Part shown: in pieces, positions 26,059 to 33,310 of the stretch
Numbering within the stretch: position 1 is the stretch's first letter
Layout of the letters: each line of letters opens with the position of its first letter
From: Thermoanaerobaculia bacterium
Lineage (GTDB): Bacteria; Acidobacteriota; Thermoanaerobaculia; Multivoradales; J023
Reading direction: 5' to 3'
Length of the DNA: 33,413 nt
NCBI GenBank assembly: GCA_028066595.1
Contig: JALCBJ010000072.1
Location: 1 to 33,413 of the forward strand
Made by a program: the position numbers and the translations under genes
The notes under the pieces: generated by a model
Databases searched by the model: none
The model's input: the letters and a program-made list of their open reading frames with translations, nothing else
Told to the model about the DNA's origin: nothing

Positions 26059-26214
26059 TCAGTCTTCGATACTGAGTCCGAGGCTGACGACCAGACTTCG
26101 GCCGTCGCCCAGTGGAATGCTGAGCTGGATGTCTTCCATATCGTCGCTGACTAGCGAGAATCCGGTCTTGGGCTCGTCATTCGTGTCTGGATCATCAGGT
26201 GGGTCATTGGACAT
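26059..26214 (-). CDS. 51-aa acidic protein
   Basis: ATG at 26214 has GGAGG 7 bases upstream, a near-perfect ribosome site; the frame is open further upstream but without coding character. The product begins with an Asp/Pro/Asn-rich stretch (MSNDPPDDPDTNDEPKTG) and ends in two short hydrophobic strands (IQLSIPLGDGRSLVVSLGLS). No family is recognised. It lies in the same direction between the TPR-CHAT gene (91 bases upstream) and the C25-like peptidase gene (21 bases downstream). It could be a peptidase substrate, inhibitor or signalling peptide. Confidence 0.7.
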   Translation of the reverse strand: MSNDPPDDPDTNDEPKTGFSLVSDDMEDIQLSIPLGDGRSLVVSLGLSIED

Positions 26215-26305
26215 GATCAGCCTCCGTAGGTCGAGTGAAGTGCGAGGAATGCATACTCCTCGGTCTTCTGGAGAGACACCACGTAATGACGGATTGTTGG
26301 CAGGC

Positions 26306-28696
26306 TCAGCGCCCGTGAAGTTCGAAGGCTGCCCAAAAGTAGGGCGCGGCCAACTCGCTAGATGAGTTAGCGAGAAATTCAAGCTGCGCTTGACGAAGCG
26401 CTTCAGCAGGGGACTCTTGCTCGTCAAGCAGACCGGCATAGAACCGTTCCATGAATTCCGCGGTCGCGCGATCCTGAACGGCCCACAGACTTGCCAAGAC
26501 CGAGGAGGCGCCTGCGCTCAGAAACGCATGAGGCATGCCGATGCTCCCCTCGCCGTGGAGAATCTCCCCAACTCCTGATTCGCATGCACTGAGCACCACG
26601 AGGGGAATGGGTAGATCTTCGCCAAGGATATCGATCAGGCGTAGGTAGTCGTCCTGCCCCTTGGTGTCGGTGAGGATCATGGCTGAGAGCTCCGGTAGGT
26701 CGCTATGAACCAGACCATGCGCGGCGATGTGCAGGATCCCTACATCTTTGAACGGAAGTGAAAACAGGGCCCGCGGGGTGGCATGACGACCAAGCAACGT
26801 CATCTGCCTGTCGAATGCCCGGGAAGAGATGGTGTCTACCTCCGCCTGAACGTTGGACAGGATGGGAAACCGGGGGTCGAGTGCCAGGCGTCCAGGGGGA
26901 ACGTCAGGTGCAACGATGGCGATCATCCCAGGTAAGTCACGCCGAGGTTGACGCTCCAAGTACTCGAGTACTGAAAGAGAGGGTATTGACGTCAGGCGGT
27001 GCCCTTCGATGAGCAGGCAGTTTGCATTCGGAATTGGAAGCGCTGCAAATGGAACGAGATGGAGGCTACCGTCACGGACAATCTTCACGTTCGTCCGCAA
27101 TCGGCCCGCGACTGGCGCCAAGAGGATTTCCGATAGACGCGATCCGGATGGTGCCAACATCGGACGTGCCAATACGTCGCGGCTGCTCTTCACTACATGA
27201 TGAAACGTTGTCGCAAGACTCTCAATCTCCGCCCGGGGCGGCAGGTCGAATACCTCGAAGGAATCCCTATCGAGATAAAAGAGCAGGCTGCGGCGATTTC
27301 CCAGCGTGTAGGTTATCAGTGATGTCTCGCGGTCGATCAAACTACGAAGCTCGCCAACTGTGGCTGCGAAGCTCGCAGGGGGGGCGGAGGCCGGAGAGGT
27401 GGTCGAGCCCCGAAGCATTCTGTATTCGCCAGCGACTCTGACAAGTTCGGCTCGAAGTTCCTTCTCTTCGTCGCCATAAGCAGACCGGAGGTCGCCCTCG
27501 AGACGAGTAATTCTCTCCCGGAGTTCATTCGCGACGGCATTGGAGGATGATTCGCCGTCAGTGCGGGGCATACCAAGCAACAGGTCTAGAAGTGCGCGTG
27601 CGCGACGCTCCTGGTCGGCGACTAGGGCGAGGTGATCCCATCCAGCGGTCGGCTCAGAGCGATGAAGGTCCACCAGTAAGTCGACGTACTCGAGATAGTA
27701 GTCTTGCCGGAGAGCAAGAAAGGACGATCGCAGAGTTCGGGCCGATGTTGCGCTGCGCAGCTCTTCAACGATTCCGAGCGCCTCTTCCAAGAAGCGGAGC
27801 GCTTCCCTGGGCCGGCCCTGCCTGCGGGCTGCGATACCGAGCCCAACCAGAGTATGGGTCTCCGCATCTCTGTCCCCCAGTCGTTGAAGGATGGGAAGTG
27901 CCCTCCGAAGGAGCGTCTCTCCCTCTTCCGGGTCTTCGCGATCCAACGCCAACCAACCTAAGTTGGCCACAACGTGCCCTCGCAGGGCGTTCTCGTCTAG
28001 TAGCTCGATAGCCTCGCGGTAGCTAGCCTCAGCCTCTGCGTAGCGACCCAGGTCTCGGTACACACTACCCAAGCGATCAAGGGTAGCTGCTCGGCCCTTG
28101 GGGCCCGTTCGCTTTGCCAACCCTGCCTCGAGCTTCGAGACGGCCTGATTGGCATCGCCCATGAGAAAAAAAACCCAACCGATCTGTGTGAGGGTTCTGG
28201 CCTCACCATTCTCATCCCCTAACTCTCGATAAACCTCCATTGCCAAGTCGAACCGCCCTAAGGCCTCTCGCCCGTACCCCGACGCCGAGTAGTAGGTTCC
28301 TTGATTGAACAGAGAGGCGGCGTACCAAGTCATTTCCCCGGTTTGCTTGAAGGCTTCCCCGGCCTGGCGAGCAAGGTCGAGAGCGGTTCGGTAGTCTCCG
28401 CGTCGATCGGCCAGCTGTGCAGCATCGTGCTGGATGCGCGCACGCTCTCCAATGGTAGACGCCACCTCGAAACCCCGGTCTAGCAAAGGTCCCCAGGATT
28501 CCTTGGGTACGACTTGTAGGCATTGTCGAACCTCGACATATGTCAGCGCTGATCGCTTGATCGGCTTCAGTCGCGCCAAGCAATCGGTGCTACTCAAGTC
28601 GGTTCTGCCAGCTCCGGGAGCAGTTGTCTTTGCCTCACAAGCACAGATCGATATGAGCACCGCCGCGGCGGCTACGGACCTCAGAATCTGTCGCAC
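26306..28696 (-). CDS. TPR-CHAT lipoprotein
   Basis: This is a 796-aa protein. The N-terminus has a short basic region, a hydrophobic core (AAAAVLISICAC) and a lipobox-like ICAC with C20 as the lipidated residue, so it is probably an exported lipoprotein. Residues ~85-380 are TPR-type helix pairs (RGDYRTALDLARQAGEAF; LGRYAEAEASYREAIELL). A coiled segment precedes the C-terminal CHAT domain (~450-796) with H660 in LHIAAHG and C705 in LVVLSACESGVGE, then ASSVLASLWAV. CHAT peptidases are caspase relatives. The GTG start is four bases after the stop of the anti-sigma gene, with no strong ribosome site, so translation is probably coupled. If exported, its targets lie outside the cytoplasm, unlike the other three peptidases of the operon. 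Confidence 0.92.
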   Translation of the reverse strand: MRQILRSVAAAAVLISICACEAKTTAPGAGRTDLSSTDCLARLKPIKRSALTYVEVRQCLQVVPKESWGPLLDRGFEVASTIGERARIQHDAAQLADRRGDYRTALDLARQAGEAFKQTGEMTWYAASLFNQGTYYSASGYGREALGRFDLAMEVYRELGDENGEARTLTQIGWVFFLMGDANQAVSKLEAGLAKRTGPKGRAATLDRLGSVYRDLGRYAEAEASYREAIELLDENALRGHVVANLGWLALDREDPEEGETLLRRALPILQRLGDRDAETHTLVGLGIAARRQGRPREALRFLEEALGIVEELRSATSARTLRSSFLALRQDYYLEYVDLLVDLHRSEPTAGWDHLALVADQERRARALLDLLLGMPRTDGESSSNAVANELRERITRLEGDLRSAYGDEEKELRAELVRVAGEYRMLRGSTTSPASAPPASFAATVGELRSLIDRETSLITYTLGNRRSLLFYLDRDSFEVFDLPPRAEIESLATTFHHVVKSSRDVLARPMLAPSGSRLSEILLAPVAGRLRTNVKIVRDGSLHLVPFAALPIPNANCLLIEGHRLTSIPSLSVLEYLERQPRRDLPGMIAIVAPDVPPGRLALDPRFPILSNVQAEVDTISSRAFDRQMTLLGRHATPRALFSLPFKDVGILHIAAHGLVHSDLPELSAMILTDTKGQDDYLRLIDILGEDLPIPLVVLSACESGVGEILHGEGSIGMPHAFLSAGASSVLASLWAVQDRATAEFMERFYAGLLDEQESPAEALRQAQLEFLANSSSELAAPYFWAAFELHGR

Positions 28697-28700
28697 TGCT

Positions 28701-29495
28701 TCAGTTGGTCAAGGTCAAGTCGAAGCTGGCCTCAAGCACTGGTTGGTATTCTTCCAGGCGGAATAGGTCGATCCGATAGCCTCCGGTTTCTCGGAGGCTG
28801 GCCGGCAGGTCAACCGTGAAATTGCCTGCCTTGGTCGGCCGCATTCCTCTCCACGTCCAGACGACGACACCTTCTGAGTCGACCAACTCGGCCCGATAAG
28901 TGGCATCCATACGGCCCGCCAGATGACTCAGGACGATTGGTACTCGGTTGGAGCTGAGAACCCTGGGACCATCACCCCGTACGACCGTGCTGGTGGGATC
29001 AAGACTCGTAATCTCGAAACTGTGGCTAGGTCCACTCGATCTTTCAGCTAGCTCTGACTCGAGTAAACTGATTCGGAGTTTCTGGTCGGCTAAGTCAGAT
29101 CTCAGTGCGGCAGAAAAAATCCCCAGCCCCAGGGCTACTAGAGCAAACGTCGCCGCCAAAGCCAATGGGACGATCGGCAGGCGTCGAGGCGGAGGAATCG
29201 GTCGTCTAGGGTGTGTGGGAAGTGGGCCGATGCCAATCTTCTTACGGACTTCCTGTAGGGCAAGTTCGACCCCTGGATCTTCGCGAGGTTCAGAATCACT
29301 CGCGACCCGCTCCAGCTCAAGCACGAAGTCCGTACAGATAGGACATTCGGCGATGTGATCCTGAACGTCGTCTCTCTCGGAGCCATCGAGACGTCCATCA
29401 TGATAGGCAAGCAGGTCCTCAGGCTCAGGATGCGAGCCTGACCTCCGAGACTCTGAGATGGACTGAACAGCAGCAGCGAAGGAATCCGAACTCAT
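28701..29495 (-). CDS. zinc-finger anti-sigma factor, single-pass membrane
   Basis: This is a 264-aa protein. The N-terminal ~60 residues carry a zinc-binding anti-sigma motif: histidine in HPEPEDLLAYHDG and HIAECPIC (HxxxCxxC). A proline-rich linker, one membrane helix (~112-135, IVPLALAATFALVALGLGIF), a short coil and a ~110-residue beta-rich outer domain follow (for example VPIVLSHLAGRMDATYRAEL and GGYRIDLFRLEEY). ATG at 29495 was chosen because it overlaps the sigma gene's stop (ATGA) and has GAGGA about 6 bases upstream; ATG two codons earlier is possible. It should hold the sigma factor encoded just upstream and release it when the outer domain senses a signal. Confidence 0.9.
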   Translation of the reverse strand: MSSDSFAAAVQSISESRRSGSHPEPEDLLAYHDGRLDGSERDDVQDHIAECPICTDFVLELERVASDSEPREDPGVELALQEVRKKIGIGPLPTHPRRPIPPPRRLPIVPLALAATFALVALGLGIFSAALRSDLADQKLRISLLESELAERSSGPSHSFEITSLDPTSTVVRGDGPRVLSSNRVPIVLSHLAGRMDATYRAELVDSEGVVVWTWRGMRPTKAGNFTVDLPASLRETGGYRIDLFRLEEYQPVLEASFDLTLTN

Positions 29496-30040
29496 AGCCA
29501 TTCCTCGAAATAGTCGTTCAGAAGGCCTTGGAGCTGAGTTCGGCCCTGTGACAGCTGCGACCGCACGGTCTGAATTGATACTTGCATGACGTCAGCGATC
29601 TCTCGGTACTTCTTGTCCTGACCAACCCTAAGCATGACACAACGGCGCATTCGAGGAGGCAACTTTCCAATGGCCTCCCAGATCTGCTCTCTCTCCTCGA
29701 TCTCAATTGTGTCCTGAAGCGGGTTGACCACTTGGTCCTCATCTGAAGGCTCCCAGCCATCCTCTCTGAGGTCTTCCAAAGGGGTCTCAGGCGCATTGCG
29801 TTTGAGTCTCGAACGGTTCCGGAGGTGGTTGCGCCAGACGTTACGGGTAATCGAGAAGAGCCAGGTTTTTGGGCTCGATTCCCCTCGAAACTCCGCGAGT
29901 CCCTGATAGGCGCGCATAAAGGTCTCCTGTGCCAAGTCCGCAGCCTTGTCCTCGTCTAGTCCTCGATTCCTGAGATACAAAAAGACCAGGCGGTAGTATT
30001 GGCGGAACAGCCGGTCAAAGTCACGCTGTGTATCGGACAT
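29492..30040 (-). CDS. ECF-type RNA polymerase sigma factor
   Basis: This is a 182-aa protein with the two domains of extracytoplasmic-function sigma factors. Region 2 covers ~10-78 (LFRQYYRLVFLYLRN; DLAQETFMRAYQGL; TWLFSITRNVWRNHLR). Region 4 covers ~118-175 (LPPRMRRCVMLRVGQDKKYR; EIADVMQVSIQTVRSQLSQG), including the DNA-recognition helix. It is the first gene of the twelve-gene leftward operon and is followed directly by its anti-sigma gene. It probably drives its own operon and possibly the opposing operon. No strong ribosome site precedes the ATG. Confidence 0.95.
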   Translation of the reverse strand: MSDTQRDFDRLFRQYYRLVFLYLRNRGLDEDKAADLAQETFMRAYQGLAEFRGESSPKTWLFSITRNVWRNHLRNRSRLKRNAPETPLEDLREDGWEPSDEDQVVNPLQDTIEIEEREQIWEAIGKLPPRMRRCVMLRVGQDKKYREIADVMQVSIQTVRSQLSQGRTQLQGLLNDYFEEWL

Positions 30041-30279
30041 ATACAGATTGCACCAAGTCGAGTTGCGGTGAACAGATAATATCCAGCTCTCGGCCTTCTG
30101 CTACCGAGGCTCGCCTCAGACCGACCAGCGGTAATGACTCCAGGCCGGTGAGGTGGCTCCCGGCTAGGCCATCCGGTATGCGGTTTTACCGTCCGGTTGG
30201 ATGACCACCTTGCGCGGTAGTGTCCGTGAGGATTGGGCTGACCGGAAGTCGACCATGACGCTAGCATGCACGGCTGCTG

Positions 30280-30353
30280 GGTCTCTTGGGCAGGATCTCC
30301 ATTGCGGGGGACTTCGCACAAGGAGGTCGAGATCTGTAGTCAACCTCGCGGCC
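30280..30353 (+). repeat. 74-bp direct repeat, copy B
   Basis: Ungapped match to 1538-1611 with about nine mismatches. It lies 240 bases upstream of the sigma gene start, just outside the right end of the two-operon module, in the same orientation as copy A. Confidence 0.85.
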
Positions 30354-30441
30354 GGCTCTGCTGCCGCTGCTGAGCTGGTTCAGCCATGGCAGGTCCGGCC
30401 GCTGCAAGTCAAGTTCCTCGGTTCTTTATTCGGGCTCTGGG

Positions 30442-30488
30442 CACTGAGTTTCAGTGACCAGCCGGCAGCTGCCTGCTGCGGCCGGCTG
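30442..30488 (+). other. two adjacent hairpins
   Basis: CACTGA-GTT-TCAGTG is a perfect 6-bp stem with a 3-nt loop (30442-30456). CAGCCGGC pairs with GCCGGCTG (30459-30466 and 30481-30488), with GCAG/CTGC able to pair inside the loop. They may be part of a structured RNA or a decayed element end. Confidence 0.4.
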
Positions 30489-30732
30489 CAGAGGTTGGAT
30501 CGTGGCCTTGATTCTCGGCGCGGCCCAACTCACGGACGCTGGCGACAGCGCGGGCCGAGATCGCCTGCACCTGACTGCCGCCGACGAGCCTGGCGACCAA
30601 ACGTCCGTCCAGCTCAACACCTCCCTACTCGTTTCGCTTGTGGGATTCCTCCGTCCGTGGGCTGCGCGCCTCACCGGCGAGGCTGCCGCCGCCCGGGGCT
30701 CGGACAGTCGTGATCTTGAGTCCTTGGGCGTC

Positions 30733-30790
30733 ACCCTGGCTGACGCCAGGGTCGGGCTCTCCGCTACATCTCCTCGCACGCTGCGCGTGC
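30733..30790 (+). ncRNA. hairpins upstream of IS110 gene, bridge-RNA candidate
   Basis: ACCCTGGC-TGAC-GCCAGGGT is a perfect 8-bp stem with a 4-nt loop (30733-30752), followed by GCACGC-TGC-GCGTGC (30776-30790). IS110-group elements encode a structured bridge RNA in the noncoding part upstream of the transposase. These stems lie 185-240 bases before the start codon, a fitting place. The RNA ends and its guide loops cannot be set from one copy. Confidence 0.35.
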
Positions 30791-30974
30791 TGTGGGGATT
30801 CCGCTTCGATCCCTTGTATATGGTCTCTGCGGTCCCAAGATGTTGAATCCTGCACGCCGCCTCACCGTCCTGAGATGTCTCGAACACGCGTCTTCGGGAC
30901 TCTGACCGTAGGCAGGATCGATGACGTCTCGGGTACGACTGATCGGTGCCTGCTCGACACCGAAGGGAGGAGCA

Positions 30975-32237
30975 ATGAAGCAGCCGGAACAGTCCGCCAA
31001 CACACTCTGGGTCGGAATCGACGTAGCCAAGTTCCACCACGACGCCTTCGCCTCGGTGACCGGCCGGAGTCCTCGACGACGGCTCCGGTTTGCCAATAGG
31101 CGGCAGGGATTCGACCGCCTGGTCGCCATGATCGAGGAAGCACGCCAGGCGAGTCATGCCGACGACGTCACCATCGGAATGGAGCCCTCAGGGATCTACT
31201 GGAAGCCGCTGTTCTCGTTCTTGGAGTGCATCGGTCACGAGACGGTGCTCGTCCATCCCAGCGCGGTCCTGCACAACCGCAAGACGTACCCGGACGGCGC
31301 CCATAAGACCGACCGGAAGGACGCAGAGTGCGTTTGGGATTTGCTCCGGCAAGGCAAGCACTTCATCCCGGTCGAGAGAGACGCCGACCAAGCCGTCGCC
31401 TACCGAATGATGAAGTACTACGACGATTGCCGACAGCGTATGGATCAGATCCGCAATCAGCTACGCTGCGCATTGGCTCTCGCGTTTCCGGAGCTCAACG
31501 AGCTGTTCCAGGATCTGACGGGGAAGACCGCGTTGAGCTTTCTTGAAAGGAATCCGACGCCGAGACAGATCAAGGCGCTCGGACCGAAGCGATTCCTGCA
31601 GCGTTGGCGCGGACGCCGCGGCCCGATGGGCAAACGGTACTTCGAGGCGCTCTACGAGCTGGCGAAATCGAGCATCGGCGTCGAGGATCCGACGGGAAGC
31701 CTGGCCCGTGAGATTCAGACGCTGGCGGCTGAGTTTCGACGAGCGCTCGACGCCAAGGAGCACTGGTTCGAGCAAGCGCAAGCGCTACTGAGCAGCCGCC
31801 GAGACTACGAGATCGTCCGAAGCGTGCCGGGGATCGGTCCGAAGCTCGCGGTCCACTTGTTGTCGTCGATCGGGCGGGTCGAGAACTTCCGGACGGGAAA
31901 GCAGTGGGTCAAGCTGGCCGGCCTCGACCTGCGCCACCACCAGAGCGGACGGTCGGCCAGAGCACCGAGGATTTCTCGGAAAGGAGACGCGGGGTTGCGG
32001 GCCTCCCTCTACTACGCGGCCTTGAACTCTGTGAAGACTGAGGGCCCCTTCCGAGATCTGTACCTTCGAAGGCAGCAGGCTTCGCCAGGTCGCGGATCCA
32101 AGCCTCGGGCCTTGGTGGCAGTCGCCGACAAGCTTCTTCGCGTTCTCTTCGCCATGCTCCGAGATCAGAAGGAGTACAACCCAGGACACGATTCGGAGGT
32201 TGCCAAGGCGTACCCGAGCCATTCGCTGGCGGCATAG
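30975..32237 (+). CDS. IS110-family transposase (DEDD recombinase)
   Basis: This is a 420-aa protein. The N-terminal RuvC-like domain has the expected acidic set: D16 in VGIDVAKF, E70 in IGMEPSG, and D113 and D116 in KTDRKDAECV. The C-terminal transposase_20 domain has SVPGIGPKLAVHLLSSIG, then a WVKLAGLDLRHHQSGRSA segment with the serine of the QSG motif. Length and motifs are complete, so it looks active. ATG at 30975 was chosen for the gaagggaggagc ribosome site just upstream; 18 extra codons upstream are unlikely to be used. IS110 enzymes recombine DNA guided by a bridge RNA. This one lies between the module's right repeat and a RadC-like gene, in a region that collects mobile DNA. Confidence 0.95.
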   Translation: MKQPEQSANTLWVGIDVAKFHHDAFASVTGRSPRRRLRFANRRQGFDRLVAMIEEARQASHADDVTIGMEPSGIYWKPLFSFLECIGHETVLVHPSAVLHNRKTYPDGAHKTDRKDAECVWDLLRQGKHFIPVERDADQAVAYRMMKYYDDCRQRMDQIRNQLRCALALAFPELNELFQDLTGKTALSFLERNPTPRQIKALGPKRFLQRWRGRRGPMGKRYFEALYELAKSSIGVEDPTGSLAREIQTLAAEFRRALDAKEHWFEQAQALLSSRRDYEIVRSVPGIGPKLAVHLLSSIGRVENFRTGKQWVKLAGLDLRHHQSGRSARAPRISRKGDAGLRASLYYAALNSVKTEGPFRDLYLRRQQASPGRGSKPRALVAVADKLLRVLFAMLRDQKEYNPGHDSEVAKAYPSHSLAA

Positions 32238-32376
32238 GCATGCCAGCCGACACTGGATCTGAAAGCTGCGGAGAGGGAGAGCCCGAGCGATCCATCGGCT
32301 CTCGAGTCCTCGAGAGAAACCAGGGCGTTAGTGACGGCCCCTCGCCGCTCCTTCGAGCCTGAACAAGGACGGACGG

Positions 32377-32394
32377 CCCCTCCGATGGGAGGGG
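32377..32394 (+). terminator. hairpin downstream of the IS110 gene
   Basis: CCCCTCC-GATG-GGAGGGG is a perfect 7-bp GC-rich stem with a 4-nt loop, 140 bases after the transposase stop. No T-tract follows, so it may be a weak terminator or an element-end structure. Confidence 0.35.
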
Positions 32395-32796
32395 AAACCA
32401 GAATTCCAAACAAGGGTAGGCCGGGAGCGCTTGGCGAGGCTCTCTACGCTTGGATCCATCCAGCCATCTTTGGGAAGTCCTCGGGGCCGCGAAGAGCGAC
32501 GCCCCTCGGGGAGTCCTCGACCACCTGCCTCGGAGCCATGCGGCGCTTGAGCTTGTCTTGGTGTCTTCTGGGCTGGGTTTGAGAGGAGGATTTTGTCTCT
32601 GAGCGCCCAGCGGCGAGCGCTTCCGGGTCTTCCATTGGCTGCTCATCTGCCGAGGTCTGTCCGCACGGTCGTGCGTGTTTCCGTCGGTTGACATCACACA
32701 GGACACTCACGTTGAATCCGATGACCATCGGGGTGGGTCGGGTTCCAGACGCGGGCGTTTCCCGCCTTCTGTGGGGCCTCAAAGGGCATTCGGCGA

Positions 32797-32821
32797 GAGC
32801 AGGCGCTCGGTGCGCCTGCTC
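32797..32821 (+). other. strong 10-bp hairpin
   Basis: GAGCAGGCGC-TCGGT-GCGCCTGCTC is a perfect 10-bp stem with a 5-nt loop, about 100 bases upstream of the RadC-like gene. No T-tract follows. It could end transcription from the left or act as a regulatory structure in the leader. Confidence 0.45.
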
Positions 32822-32858
32822 CGCTGGACGAACGGGCGGAGCCCGAGGAGAGATCCCG

Positions 32859-32924
32859 ATGCCTGAAACTCATTCGAGACTGCAGCCAGAACGAGCCATC
32901 GTCAGTTGTGAGGTGGCGTCATGA
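32859..32924 (+). CDS. possible 21-codon leader peptide
   Basis: A short frame starts with ATG 7 bases after GAGGAGAG and ends in TGA overlapping the ATG of the RadC-like gene (ATGA). This layout fits translational coupling. The peptide (MPETHSRLQPERAIVSCEVA...) has no known likeness, so chance is possible. Confidence 0.25.
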   Translation: MPETHSRLQPERAIVSCEVAS

Positions 32925-33310
32925 CGCAGGCAGACGACCTGGTGGTCGAGTACGACGCACCCCGATCCGACGACATGGAGGTGGCGAGGCCATCAGAGGT
33001 CGTGACTCGTGTCGAGCCATTGGATCTCTCTCGCTTCATTGGCGAGAACCTTCCGGCGACCCGTTTCCGGCTTCGGATTGATTCGGAGGCCTGCCGCGCG
33101 GAGCGACCTGGCGCGCTACTCGACCGCCCACCGGCGGTCGCGGACTTCTTCTATGCACGGCTCAAGGACGAACCGCAGGAAGTGATGGTGGCCGCCTACC
33201 TCGATAGCCACCACCGGCTGATCGGCTGGCAGGAGGTCTTTCGGGGAACGATGGATCGGATCAAGGTCGAGCCGCGGCAGATCCTTCAGACCGCCTTGCT
33301 GGTGAACGCC

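Larger units (their letters stand above)
30041..30974. other. 934-bp noncoding region with repeat and hairpins
   Basis: No convincing gene is seen between the sigma gene and the IS110 transposase; open frames here have no recognisable protein character. The first ~70 bases should carry the sigma operon promoter. A TATTAT box (minus strand, 30081-30076) with a poor -35 (30103-30098, 16-bp spacing) is the best I find, and it is weak. The region holds repeat copy B and several hairpins described separately. Confidence 0.6.
30720..32400 (+). mobile_element. IS110-family insertion element, ends unresolved
   Basis: An intact IS110-type transposase gene with structured noncoding DNA upstream. IS110 elements have little or no terminal inverted repeat, so the limits given are only approximate. 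Confidence 0.45.
32238..32920. other. 683-bp region without a clear gene
   Basis: Frames are open on both strands but give low-complexity arginine- and serine-rich products with no family likeness. The stretch holds the right end of the IS110 element (not resolved), two strong hairpins listed separately, and a lone TTGACA at 32688-32693 without a matching -10. The last part leads into the RadC-like gene. Confidence 0.55.

Noticed and set aside
26215..26439. 75-residue extension of the 51-aa protein
   Set aside because: It overlaps the TPR-CHAT gene end and has no coding character; ATG 26214 has GGAGG at ideal spacing.
29956..30321. 121-codon leftward frame through repeat copy B
   Set aside because: It shares a few residues with a frame through copy A only because of the DNA repeat; it overlaps the sigma gene start.
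30426..31157. 243-codon leftward frame before and into the transposase
   Set aside because: Partly antisense to the transposase and otherwise noncoding in character.
31909..32706. 265-codon leftward frame
   Set aside because: Low-complexity and partly antisense to the transposase.
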